Source: Streptosporangiales bacterium (GTDB lineage Bacteria > Actinomycetota > Actinomycetes > Streptosporangiales > WHST01). From it: DNA of 35,120 nucleotides. The stretch spans positions 1 through 35,120 of the forward strand of contig WHST01000068.1 in the NCBI GenBank assembly GCA_009379955.1, in the 5' to 3' direction. Of the stretch, positions 15,988-23,845 are shown piece by piece (position 1 is the stretch's first letter; each line of letters opens with the position of its first letter). Under the pieces are notes generated by a model. That model saw only the letters and a program-made list of their open reading frames with translations, was not told the DNA's origin and searched no databases. Position numbers and translations under genes: made by a program.

Positions 15988-18081
15988 GTGACGCCACCTT
16001 CCCGCCCCGTGTACCCGCACGCCGAACGCCTCGACCTCGTCGACGACCTGCACGGTCACCGGGTCCCCGACCCGTATCGCTGGCTCGAGGACGCCGGATC
16101 GCAGCAGACCAAGACCTGGGCCGCCGACCAGGACGCGCTGTGGCAGGCCGCCGCGGCCGAGCTGCCGAACCGGGAGGCGTTCCACGAGCTGCTCACCGCC
16201 CTGCTGCGCACGGGCACCGTCTCGGCGCCGGTCTGGCGCGGCGACCGCGCGTTCTTCCTGCGCCGCGAACCGGACCAGGAGCACGCGGTCCTGCTCGTCC
16301 GCGAACCCGACGGCACCGAACGCGCCCTCGTCGACCCCGGCGCGCTCGACCCGTCGGGCACCACCACCCTCGACAGCTGGCAGCCGGACAAGGAGGGACG
16401 GCTCGTCGCCGTCCAGATCTCCACCGGCGGCGACGAGGAGTCGGTGCTGACCATCCTCGACGCGACGTCGGGCGAGACCGTCGACGGGCCGATCGACCGG
16501 TGTCGCTACTCGACGATCGGCTGGCTGCCGGACGGTGCGGCGTTCTACTACGTCAGGCGGCTGCCGCCCGACGCCGTCCCTGACGGCGAGGAGCAGTACC
16601 ACCGGCGCGTCTACCTGCATCGCGTCGGCACATCGCCCGACGACGACGCGCTGGTGTTCGGCGACGGGGCGGAGAAGACCACGTACTTCGCCGCCGGCGT
16701 GAGCTGGGACGGGCGCTGGCTGACCGTCAGCGCCTCGCGCGGCACGGAGCCGCGCAACGACCTGTGGCTCGCCGACCTGCGGGCGGGCGCGGCGCGGGAG
16801 CCCGAGCTGCGTCCGGTCCAGGTCGGCGTCGAGGCGCAGACGAGCGTCCACGTCGGCAGGGACGGGCGGATGTACGTCTTCACCGACCGCGACGCACCGC
16901 GGCACCGCATCTGCGTGACCGACCCGGCGACGCCGGCGTACGAGACCTGGCGCGACCTCGTCGTCGCCGACCCCGAGGCGGTGCTGAGCGGCTACACGAT
17001 CCTCGACGGACCCGACGCGCCCCGACCGGTCCTGCTCGCGTCCTGGACCAGGCACGCGGTCGGCGAGCTGACCGTGCACGACCTCGCCACCGGCGAGCGC
17101 CTCGCGGCGGTCGACCTGCCGGGCCTCGGTACGACCGGCGCGCTGCGCGCACGTCCCGAGGGCGGGCACGAGGCGTGGTTCGGCTACACCGACTGGACCA
17201 CGCCCGCGACGGTGTTCCACTACGACGCGCGCTCGAGTGCCGTCACCACGTGGGCGACGGTGCCGGGCGCGGTCGACGTCCCCGACGTCCACACGCACCG
17301 GCTCACCTGCACGTCCGCCGACGGCACGACCGTCCGGGCGTTCGCGGTCTCCGCGGCCGCCGGGCCTGAGCCGCGGCCGACCATCCTGTACGGCTACGGC
17401 GGCTTCGGCATCTCGCTCTCGCCCGCGTACTCGGCGACGGCCCTGGCCTGGGTCGAGGCCGGCGGCACCTACGTCGTCGCGAACCTGCGCGGCGGCGACG
17501 AGGAGGGCGAGGAGTGGCACCGCGCGGGCATGTTCGGTCACAAGCAGAACGTCTTCGACGACTTTCACGCCGTCGCGGAGCACCTGCTCGACGATGGCTG
17601 GACGACCCGCGACACGCTCGCGGTATCCGGCGGCTCCAACGGCGGGCTGCTCGTCGGCGCCGCGGTGACCCAGCGGCCCGACCTGTTCGCCGCGGTGCAC
17701 TGCTCCGCTCCCCTGCTCGACATGGTGCGCTACGAGAAGTTCGGTCTCGGCGCGTCGTGGAACGTCGAGTACGGCAGCGCCGACGACCCCGAGGCTCTCG
17801 GCTGGCTGCTCGGCTACTCGCCGTACCACCGGGTCGAGGAGGGCACCGACTACCCCGCCGTGCTGCTGACGGTGTTCGACAGCGACACCCGCGTCGACCC
17901 GTTGCACGCGCGGAAGCTCTGCGCCGCCCTGCAGCACGCGACGACGGGCACGCGCCCGATCCTGCTCCGCGCCGAGGCGGAGGTCGGCCACTCCGCCCGC
18001 TCGGTCAGCCGCACGGCGCGCCTCTCCGCCGACACCATGTCCTTCCTCGCGAAGTGGACCGGCCTCGACCGCGCGGGCTGA
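15988..18081 (+). CDS. Prolyl oligopeptidase family serine peptidase (S9A)
   Basis: A 697-residue cytoplasmic-type peptidase expected to cut short proline-containing peptides. It begins with the family pattern DDLHGHRVPDPYRWLED and has an N-terminal beta-propeller followed by an alpha/beta-hydrolase domain (YGYGGFGISLSPAYS, ANLRGGDEEGEEWHRAGM). The catalytic triad is visible: S550 in GGSNGG, D633 in DSDTRV and H668 in VGHS; the last is usually AGHG. No signal peptide is seen. It is close to the usual length. It follows STAND regulator 2 with its own -10 box overlapping that gene's stop codon. Confidence 0.95.
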   Translation: MTPPSRPVYPHAERLDLVDDLHGHRVPDPYRWLEDAGSQQTKTWAADQDALWQAAAAELPNREAFHELLTALLRTGTVSAPVWRGDRAFFLRREPDQEHAVLLVREPDGTERALVDPGALDPSGTTTLDSWQPDKEGRLVAVQISTGGDEESVLTILDATSGETVDGPIDRCRYSTIGWLPDGAAFYYVRRLPPDAVPDGEEQYHRRVYLHRVGTSPDDDALVFGDGAEKTTYFAAGVSWDGRWLTVSASRGTEPRNDLWLADLRAGAAREPELRPVQVGVEAQTSVHVGRDGRMYVFTDRDAPRHRICVTDPATPAYETWRDLVVADPEAVLSGYTILDGPDAPRPVLLASWTRHAVGELTVHDLATGERLAAVDLPGLGTTGALRARPEGGHEAWFGYTDWTTPATVFHYDARSSAVTTWATVPGAVDVPDVHTHRLTCTSADGTTVRAFAVSAAAGPEPRPTILYGYGGFGISLSPAYSATALAWVEAGGTYVVANLRGGDEEGEEWHRAGMFGHKQNVFDDFHAVAEHLLDDGWTTRDTLAVSGGSNGGLLVGAAVTQRPDLFAAVHCSAPLLDMVRYEKFGLGASWNVEYGSADDPEALGWLLGYSPYHRVEEGTDYPAVLLTVFDSDTRVDPLHARKLCAALQHATTGTRPILLRAEAEVGHSARSVSRTARLSADTMSFLAKWTGLDRAG

Positions 18082-18126
18082 CGCCGCCGCGTCCGATTCC
18101 TTCAAGACCTGCGCGGGCGGGCAACG

Positions 18127-18132
18127 TACGGT
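18127..18132 (+). promoter_or_regulatory. Leaderless -10 box of the VOC gene
   Basis: TACGGT with 6 nt to ATG 18139; no ribosome-binding sequence. Confidence 0.55.
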
Positions 18133-18138
18133 GCCGGT

Positions 18139-18543
18139 ATGAGCATTCGATTCCACTTCATCGGGCTGAGCACCGCCGACATGGCCAGGTCGCTCGGCTT
18201 CTACCGCGCCCTCGGCTTCGCCATCCCCGCCGACGCCGACGACCAGCCCCACGCCGAGTTCCAGCTGCCCGACGGCGGGCCGCTGATGGCGTGGGACACC
18301 CACGAGACCGCCAAGTCCATCGACCCCGACTGGACCCCGCCGGCGGGCACCGCCCGCGCGTCGCTCGCGTTCGAGTGCGAGGACGTCGCGCAGGTCGACA
18401 AGACGTACGCCCGCCTGGTCGACGCCGGGTACGAGGGGGCGCTCGAGCCGTTCGACGGGTTCTGGGGTCAGCGATACGCCGTCGTGCTCGACCCGGACGG
18501 CAACAACGTCGACCTCTTCGCCCCGCTGCCGCCTACCGGGTGA
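18139..18543 (+). CDS. VOC (glyoxalase/bleomycin-resistance fold) protein
   Basis: A 134-residue single VOC module: it opens FHFIGLSTADMARSLGFYRALGF (first beta-alpha-beta unit), continues PHAEFQLPDGGPLMAWD, and closes with GQRYAVVLDPDGNNVDLFAP, the end strand where the metal-binding Glu usually lies (here Asp in VDLF). Members are dioxygenases, lyases or resistance binders; nothing here identifies the substrate. ATG 18139 fits the leaderless box at 18127. Its last 11 bases overlap the convergent AraC gene. Confidence 0.85.
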   Translation: MSIRFHFIGLSTADMARSLGFYRALGFAIPADADDQPHAEFQLPDGGPLMAWDTHETAKSIDPDWTPPAGTARASLAFECEDVAQVDKTYARLVDAGYEGALEPFDGFWGQRYAVVLDPDGNNVDLFAPLPPTG

Positions 18544-19219
18544 GCACCCCGAGCGGGACGCCGGCCAGGGCGCGCACCTCGCGCGAGAGGTGCGCCTGGT
18601 CGGCGTAGCCGCCGGTGGCGGCGACGGTCGCGTACGGGACGCCGTCGCGGGCCCGCGCGACGGCCGCCTGCATGCGCAGGATGCGCGTGAGGGTCTTGGC
18701 GCCGTAGCCGAACGCGGGCAGGCAGCGGCGATGCAGCTGGCGCTCGCTCAGGCCGACCCGGTCGGCGATGGACGCGACCGGCAGGCCCGACCGCGTGCAC
18801 GCGACGACCCGGCGCAGCAGCGGGTCGGGCGGCGGCGCCGTCGCGAGCAGCTCACCCGCCGCGGTCTCGAGCGCGCGGCCGGGCGCGTCTGCCTCGCCGA
18901 TCCGCTCGGTCAACCGGCGTCCCGACGCCGCGGGCCACACCTCGGCGAGCGGGATCCGCCGGTCGCGCAGCTCGTGCGCGGGCACGCCGAACACGAGCGG
19001 ACCCGTGCCGGGCGCGAAGCGCAGGCCGATGTAGACGACCCCGCGCGGCAGCCGGGCGAGGTTCGGCCGGGTGTCGGGACCGGCGACCAGGAGCGTGCCG
19101 TCGACCCAGATGAGGTCCGTGCACCCGTCGGGCGCGACCGGCACGACCGGTGCGTCGGCCTGGACGACGTTTCGCCACAGCACGGCACCGGCCACCGCCG
19201 ACGGACGCTCCTCGTACAC
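18533..19219 (-). CDS. AraC family transcriptional regulator
   Basis: A 228-residue regulator. The C-terminal part carries the two helix-turn-helix units of AraC/XylS proteins: ASIADRVGLSERQLHRRCLPAFGYGAKTLTRILRMQAA and YATVAATGGYADQAHLSREVRALAGVPLGVL. The N-terminal ~110 residues (VAPDGCTDLIWVDGTLLVAGPDTRP) look like the beta-barrel sensor domain common to small actinobacterial AraC proteins. GTG 19219 is preceded at 6 nt by GAGTCT, a weak -10-like box. It is divergent from the GNAT gene and convergent with the VOC gene, so either could be a target. Confidence 0.88.
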   Translation of the reverse strand: MYEERPSAVAGAVLWRNVVQADAPVVPVAPDGCTDLIWVDGTLLVAGPDTRPNLARLPRGVVYIGLRFAPGTGPLVFGVPAHELRDRRIPLAEVWPAASGRRLTERIGEADAPGRALETAAGELLATAPPPDPLLRRVVACTRSGLPVASIADRVGLSERQLHRRCLPAFGYGAKTLTRILRMQAAVARARDGVPYATVAATGGYADQAHLSREVRALAGVPLGVLTR

Positions 19220-19258
19220 CCCACCAGACTCTCACCCGCGGGTGACAGCCTCGACCCG

Positions 19259-19264
19259 TACCGT
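19259..19264 (+). promoter_or_regulatory. Leaderless -10 box of the GNAT gene
   Basis: TACCGT with 7 nt to GTG 19272. The 52-nt divergent gap to the AraC start also contains CACCCGCGGGTG (a 12-base palindrome) near 19234-19245, a possible operator. Confidence 0.5.
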
Positions 19265-19271
19265 TGGGCAG

Positions 19272-19838
19272 GTGATCTCCCCCTCCTACCCGCTCCGCAC
19301 GGAGCGCCTCGAGCTGCGCCCGTTCACACCCGGCGACCTGGCCGGCCTGCATGCCATCCACTCGCGGCCGGAGGTCGTCCGCTACCTCTACTGGGAGCCG
19401 TACGACGAGGAGGCGACACGCATCTCCCTGGAACGCAAGCGGCGGCGCAGCGTCCTCATCGACTCCGGCGACAGCCTCAGCCTCGCCGCGGTGCGCGTCG
19501 ACGACGGCATGCTCGTCGGCGACGCCACGTTCATCTGGCGCAGCGAGGCCATGCGGCAGGGCGAGATCGGCTACGTCCTCCACCCCGACGCCTTCGGCCG
19601 GGGCTACGCCACCGAGATCGGCGCGGAGCTGCTCAGGTTCGGCTTCGAGGACGTCGGCCTGCACCGCATCGCCGGCCGCCTCGACGGTCGCAACGCCGCG
19701 TCCGCCCGGGTGCTGGAGAAACTCGGCATGCGCCGCGAGGCCCACCTGGTGCAGAACGAGATCGTCAAGGGCGAGTGGACCGACGAGGTGATCTACGGAG
19801 TCCTCGCCGACGAGTGGCGCGAGGCCCACGGCCGTTAG
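19272..19838 (+). CDS. GNAT N-acetyltransferase (RimJ/RimL-like)
   Basis: A 188-residue acetyl-CoA-dependent acetyltransferase. It starts YPLRTERLELRPFTPGDLAGLHAIHS, typical of the RimJ/RimL branch, and has the acetyl-CoA loop region GEIGYVLHPDAFGRGYATEIGAELLRFGFEDVGLHRIAGRLDGRNAASARVLEKLGMRREA (Arg/Gly-rich GRGYA plus the N-A-S helix). The substrate may be a ribosomal protein N-terminus, an amino acid or a drug; this cannot be settled. The longer frame upstream runs against the AraC gene and is rejected in favour of GTG 19272. Confidence 0.9.
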   Translation: MISPSYPLRTERLELRPFTPGDLAGLHAIHSRPEVVRYLYWEPYDEEATRISLERKRRRSVLIDSGDSLSLAAVRVDDGMLVGDATFIWRSEAMRQGEIGYVLHPDAFGRGYATEIGAELLRFGFEDVGLHRIAGRLDGRNAASARVLEKLGMRREAHLVQNEIVKGEWTDEVIYGVLADEWREAHGR

Positions 19839-19862
19839 GCCGTCCCGGGGTCGCTACGCTGC

Positions 19863-20759
19863 ATGACCGTGACGTTCGCGCAGGCCCATCCGTGGTACGT
19901 CCAGCTGATCGCCATCGTGGTGACGCTGGTCGCCGCCATGGCCCTGCGGTTCCTGCTCGGCCGGCTCATCACCAGGATCGCCCGGCGCATCGGCGAGAGC
20001 CGGATGCCCCAGTGGCGGCTGTTCCCCGGACGCAGCTCCGCCCTGCTCTCCGAGCGCCGCGAGCAGCGCACCCAGACCGCCGCGTCGCTGCTGCGCAGCG
20101 TGACGTCGTTCGTCGTGTTCTCCATCGCCGTCGTCCTCGTCCTCTACTACCTCGGCGTCGAGCTGACCAAGGTGTTCGCGGGCGTCGGCGTCATCAGCCT
20201 CATCGTCGGCTTCGGCGCACGCGAGATCATCAGCGACTTCCTCGCCGGCATCGCGATGCTCGGCGCCGACCAGTACGGCGTCGGCGACGTCGTCGACGTC
20301 GGCGCGATCACGGGCACGGTCGAGGGAGTCGGCCTGCGCACGACGCGGCTGCGCGACGCCGACGGCGCCGTCTGGTACGTCCGCAACGGGCAGATCCCCC
20401 GGGTCGGCAACATGAGCCAGGGCTGGGGCCGCGCCGTCATCGACGTCCCGGTACCGAGCGGCCGCGACCCCGACACCATCCGCGACCTGCTCGGCAAGGT
20501 CGCCCGGTCGATGCGCGACGAGCCCGAGTGGCAGAGCGTGATCCTCGACGAGCCCGACGTTCCCGGCGTCGTCGAGCTGGAGACCGACCACTACGTCGTG
20601 CAGGTGACCGTCCGCACGTCGCCGCTGCGCGCCGCGGAGGTCGCCGCCGACCTCCGCGAACGCTTCGTCGACGCCCTCGACGACGCCCTGGCCGCCGAGA
20701 CGCCCCCCGCCACGGCGTACGAGGCCGCCGAGGAGCCAGGCGACCGCGACGCGCCCTAG
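19863..20759 (+). CDS. mscS: Small-conductance mechanosensitive channel (MscS family)
   Basis: A 298-residue channel that opens on membrane tension to release solutes. One N-terminal helix (VQLIAIVVTLVAAMALRFLL), a long charged stretch, a second helix (FVVFSIAVVLVLYYLGV) and the pore helix GVGVISLIVGFGAREIISDFLAGIAML are followed by the MscS beta domain (GVGDVVDVGAITGTVEGVGLRTTRLRDADGAVWYVRNGQI). The acidic tail is poorly conserved. ATG 19863 is only 2 nt after the TACGCT box (19855-19860); GTG 19869 at 8 nt would be the leaderless alternative, two codons shorter. Confidence 0.92.
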   Translation: MTVTFAQAHPWYVQLIAIVVTLVAAMALRFLLGRLITRIARRIGESRMPQWRLFPGRSSALLSERREQRTQTAASLLRSVTSFVVFSIAVVLVLYYLGVELTKVFAGVGVISLIVGFGAREIISDFLAGIAMLGADQYGVGDVVDVGAITGTVEGVGLRTTRLRDADGAVWYVRNGQIPRVGNMSQGWGRAVIDVPVPSGRDPDTIRDLLGKVARSMRDEPEWQSVILDEPDVPGVVELETDHYVVQVTVRTSPLRAAEVAADLRERFVDALDDALAAETPPATAYEAAEEPGDRDAP

Positions 20760-20762
20760 GCT
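20757..20762 (+). promoter_or_regulatory. Leaderless -10 box before the glbO leader ORF
   Basis: TAGGCT, overlapping the mscS TAG stop, stands 6 nt before ATG 20769, the first base of the 107-nt repeat. Confidence 0.6.
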
Positions 20763-20768
20763 GGCCCG

Positions 20769-20875
20769 ATGAGCGCAGGAGCTGAGGAACGAGCCGCAGG
20801 TAGGGGCCGCGACGCCTGCCGGACCGAGCAGGGCATTGTCGCGGCACCTGCCGGAGGCGAGCGACGAAGCGGGCG
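20769..20875 (+). repeat. 107-nt leader-peptide repeat, copy 2
   Basis: Ungapped match (83/107 bases) to the minus-strand copy at 3152-3046. It starts exactly at an ATG and ends 10 bases before the glbO ATG. Confidence 0.8.
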
Positions 20876-20888
20876 CGTGGGCCGATGA
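20769..20888 (+). CDS. 39-residue leader ORF carried by the repeat, coupled to glbO
   Basis: ATG 20769 opens a 39-codon frame (MSAGAEERAAGRGRD...GGERRSGRVGR) that ends in a TGA sharing ATGA with the glbO start. It has a good -10 box 6 nt upstream. Its sequence matches the N-terminal extension of the MFS protein at 3152-3046 in the same frame. It is hydrophilic and Arg/Gly-rich with no domain I recognise. It may only serve to start translation and pass ribosomes to glbO, or it may be an incidental frame in an inserted repeat. Existence as a stable peptide is unproven. Confidence 0.5.
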   Translation: MSAGAEERAAGRGRDACRTEQGIVAAPAGGERRSGRVGR

Positions 20889-21313
20889 GCGAGCAGCAGG
20901 CGTCGACCTTCTACGAGATCGTCGGCGGCGCGGACACCTTCCGCCGTCTCGTCGACGGCTTCTACGCGCGTGTGGCGGACGACCCCCTGCTGCGCGAGAT
21001 GTACACCGACGACCTCGCCGCGGCGTCCGACCATCTGCGGATGTTCCTCGAGCAGTACTGGGGCGGCCCGCGCACCTACGGCGAGCTGCGCGGACACCCG
21101 CGGTTGCGCATGCGGCACGTGCCGTTCCACATCGACCGCGCCGCGCACGACGTCTGGCTGCGCCACATGCGCGCCGCCCTCGACGACGTCGGCCTGCCGC
21201 CCGACCGCGACCAGCAGCTGTGGACCTACCTCGTGATGGCGGCCGAGAGCCTCATCAACGTCGAGGACGAGCCCGGCGACCCGCCGCAGGGGCGCTCGCT
21301 CCCCCTGGCCTGA
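20885..21313 (+). CDS. glbO: Group II truncated haemoglobin
   Basis: A 142-residue haem protein closely resembling mycobacterial TrHbO. The block LRMFLEQYWGGPRTYGELRGHPRLRMRH is a family hallmark. Key haem-pocket residues are present: Y27 (B10), Y40 (CD1), proximal H78 (F8) and W91 (G8), the set associated with group II oxygen/peroxide and NO chemistry. Cytoplasmic, no signal peptide. Start ATG 20885 overlaps the leader-ORF stop (ATGA). An O2/NO-active globin and a bd oxidase in the same window would fit low-oxygen or nitrosative stress, but they are 11 kb apart. Confidence 0.95.
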   Translation: MSEQQASTFYEIVGGADTFRRLVDGFYARVADDPLLREMYTDDLAAASDHLRMFLEQYWGGPRTYGELRGHPRLRMRHVPFHIDRAAHDVWLRHMRAALDDVGLPPDRDQQLWTYLVMAAESLINVEDEPGDPPQGRSLPLA

Positions 21314-21399
21314 CATGCCACCGCCGACCGCGGTGACACCTCCCCCGCGCTGACGGGCGACGCCACCGTCCCCCTCTCGGGCCTACAGGTCCCGGTTTC

Positions 21400-21418
21400 A
21401 GCACAACTGTGCTACAAA
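21400..21418 (+). promoter_or_regulatory. Palindromic operator overlapping a -10-like box before the M28 gene
   Basis: AGCACA-AC-TGTGCT (21400-21413) is a perfect dyad. Its last base begins TACAAA (21413-21418), which is 6 nt from ATG 21425 as in the other leaderless promoters here, though the final T of TANNNT is replaced. A repressor bound there would block the polymerase. Confidence 0.5.
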
Positions 21419-21424
21419 CGAAGA

Positions 21425-23767
21425 ATGCCCGAAACACCGCTGCGCCACGCGCTCGTCTCCCCGCCGCGCCGCGGCCTCGCACTGCTCGCCGCGGTGCTCG
21501 TCCTGACCACGGTCGTGGTGGCGTCCCTGCTCCTCGACACCCGGCCGCCGGAGCCCGAGCCCGCCTCGGCGCCGGCCGGGGAGTTCAGCGCCGCACGCGC
21601 CCTCGACCGCCTCGACGACTTCGGGACGAGGCCCAGGCCGCTGGGCAGCGCGGAGAGCGACCGCACCCGCGACCACCTCGCCGCCGAGCTGCGCGAGGCC
21701 GGCCTCACCGTGCGGATCGACCGGGGCCTCGGCAGCGTCGGCGCGCCTGGCACGGCCGGCTTCGGGCGGGTCGAGAACGTCGTGGGCACGCTGCGCGGGT
21801 CTGACCCCACCGGCGCGGTGGTGCTCGCCGCCCACTACGACTCCGTGGCCGCCGGCCCCGGCGCCTCCGACGACGGCGCCGCGGTCGCCGCCGTCCTCGA
21901 GACGTTGCGGGCGCTGCGTACGAGCGGGCAGCCGCGCAACGACGTCGTCGTGTTGCTGACCGACGGCGAGGAGAACGGGCTGCTCGGCGCGTCGGCGTTC
22001 CGGCGCGGCGACCCGCTGGCCGAGCGCGGCGGTGTCGTCCTCAACTGGGAGGCGCGCGGTGCGAGCGGGCCCTCGATGCTGTTCGAGACCTCGCGGGACA
22101 ACGCCGGCCTCGTGTCGGTGTACGCCGACGCCGCACCGCACCCGTTCGGCGACTCCTCGGCGGTGGAGCTGTACCGGCTGTCGTCCAACAACACCGACTT
22201 CACCGAGCTGCGCGCCGCCGGCTTCACCGGGCTGAACTTCGCGTACGTCGGCAGCTCGGCGAGATACCACTCGCCGGGCGACTCGATCGCGAACCTGGAC
22301 CACGGCAGCCTGCAGCACCACGGCGCCACCATGCTCGCCCTCACCAGGGCGTTCGGCGACCGCGACCTCGACGCGCTGCCTACCGACGATGACGTGACGT
22401 ACTTCCGCGCGTTCGGGGCGTTCGTCACCTACCCCAACGCGCTCGTCCTGCCGCTTGCGATCGCGTCGTTGCTCGCGTTCGCCGGGCTGCTGGTCGCCGC
22501 GCGCAGGCAACGGTTGCTCAGCCTGCCGCGCACGCTCCTCGGGACCCTCGCGGCGCTGCTGCCGCTCGGGGTCGCGGCCGCACTCGCCCAGCTGCTCTGG
22601 GCGCTGCTCGTCCAGGTCCGGCCCGGGTACGGGGCGTTCATGATGGGCGACACCTACCAGCCCGGCCTGTTCCGGCTGGCCGTCGGCGCCCTCGTCGTCT
22701 GCGTGCTGGCCGCCTGGTACGGACTGCTCAGGCGACGCCTCGGACAGGCTGCCCTCGCGGTGGGCGCGCTCGCGTGGCCCACCCTGCTCGGGCTGATCAT
22801 CGCCGTGGTCGCGCCCGGCGCCGCGTACCTGTTCACCGTGCCCGCGCTGGCGAGCACCCTGGGCGCGCTCCTGGCGCTCGCCCTGCGCCGGCGGTCGTCG
22901 CCGGCCGCGCTGGCCGCCCTCCTCGTCGCCGCGGTGCCGGCGACGTCGTTCGGGGTGCTGCTCGGGCTCGGCATGTTCGACAGCGTCGGCATGGCCGGTG
23001 GTGGCGCCGCCGCCACCGCGTTCGCGCTCGGCGGGCTCGGGCTGCTGCCGCTGCTCGACCTGGCGTACCCGGACGCCGGTGCCGCGTCCCGCCGGCGTCG
23101 CGCGGCCGCCGTGCCCGCGACCGCCGTCGTCGTCGCGGTCGCGCTGGTGGGCACCGGGCTCGCCGTCGACGGGTTCGACGCCAGGCGACCGCAACCCACC
23201 CACCTCGCCTACGTCCTCGACGCGAGCACCCGTACCGCGAACTGGGTGAGTGATGACGCCGAGCCGCCGCGCTGGACCAGGCAGTACGTCACGACACACG
23301 GGGGCGGGGCGGTGGAGTACGACGAGACGCCGAACCCCGGACGCTGGGTCGGTCCGGCCGACGACATCGGCGCGGAGGCACCCGCCGTGCGAGTGGTGGC
23401 GACGGGCGACGGCGAGCTCACGCTGCACGTCCGGTCCCCCCGCGGCGCCCCGCGCGTCACGCTCGCCTTCGACCGCCCGGTCGAGCGGGCGACCGCGCGG
23501 GTGCCGGGTCGCGACACCGCCGCGCAGGACCTCGGCAGCGGGCCGGACGACGCCTGGCCGTCGCGGGTGATCCTCGACGACCTGCCGGCCGCTGGCGCCA
23601 CGCTCCGGCTACGCGTCGGAGCGGACGCGCCACGCGAGGTGCGCGCGTTCGACCAGACCGTGGGCCTCGACGACGTCCCCGGGTTCGAGCCGAGGCCGGC
23701 CGGCCTCGCCCGTACCGCGCTGCACACCGGCGACCTCGTCGTCGTCGGCAGGACGTACCGCCTGTAG
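21425..23767 (+). CDS. M28 family metallopeptidase with C-terminal membrane domain (ERMP1/Fxna-like)
   Basis: A 780-residue membrane peptidase. One N-terminal anchor (GLALLAAVLVLTTVVVASLLL, ~17-37) leads to an extracytoplasmic M28 domain (~55-320) with the two-zinc ligands H137 and D149 (LAAHYDSVAAGPGASDDGA), catalytic E182 in DGEENG, E209 in NWEARG and H282 in YHSPGD. From ~340 to ~630 there are about eight membrane helices, then a beta-rich extracytoplasmic tail. The family are aminopeptidases or related amidohydrolases; the substrate is unknown. ATG 21425 has a -10-like box with a palindromic operator directly upstream. Confidence 0.92.
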   Translation: MPETPLRHALVSPPRRGLALLAAVLVLTTVVVASLLLDTRPPEPEPASAPAGEFSAARALDRLDDFGTRPRPLGSAESDRTRDHLAAELREAGLTVRIDRGLGSVGAPGTAGFGRVENVVGTLRGSDPTGAVVLAAHYDSVAAGPGASDDGAAVAAVLETLRALRTSGQPRNDVVVLLTDGEENGLLGASAFRRGDPLAERGGVVLNWEARGASGPSMLFETSRDNAGLVSVYADAAPHPFGDSSAVELYRLSSNNTDFTELRAAGFTGLNFAYVGSSARYHSPGDSIANLDHGSLQHHGATMLALTRAFGDRDLDALPTDDDVTYFRAFGAFVTYPNALVLPLAIASLLAFAGLLVAARRQRLLSLPRTLLGTLAALLPLGVAAALAQLLWALLVQVRPGYGAFMMGDTYQPGLFRLAVGALVVCVLAAWYGLLRRRLGQAALAVGALAWPTLLGLIIAVVAPGAAYLFTVPALASTLGALLALALRRRSSPAALAALLVAAVPATSFGVLLGLGMFDSVGMAGGGAAATAFALGGLGLLPLLDLAYPDAGAASRRRRAAAVPATAVVVAVALVGTGLAVDGFDARRPQPTHLAYVLDASTRTANWVSDDAEPPRWTRQYVTTHGGGAVEYDETPNPGRWVGPADDIGAEAPAVRVVATGDGELTLHVRSPRGAPRVTLAFDRPVERATARVPGRDTAAQDLGSGPDDAWPSRVILDDLPAAGATLRLRVGADAPREVRAFDQTVGLDDVPGFEPRPAGLARTALHTGDLVVVGRTYRL

Positions 23768-23845
23768 ACAGGGATGCACGCAGTCGTGACACGGGGCCCG
23801 TCACCTGGCACGATCTCGTCGGCACCGACGACGCAAGGGGAACAC

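Noticed and set aside
15940-18303. 787-codon open frame on the minus strand
   Set aside because: Antisense to the prolyl oligopeptidase gene, whose catalytic triad is intact.
21398-23428. 676-codon open frame on the minus strand
   Set aside because: Antisense to the M28 peptidase; low-complexity Arg/Gln/Glu/His product.
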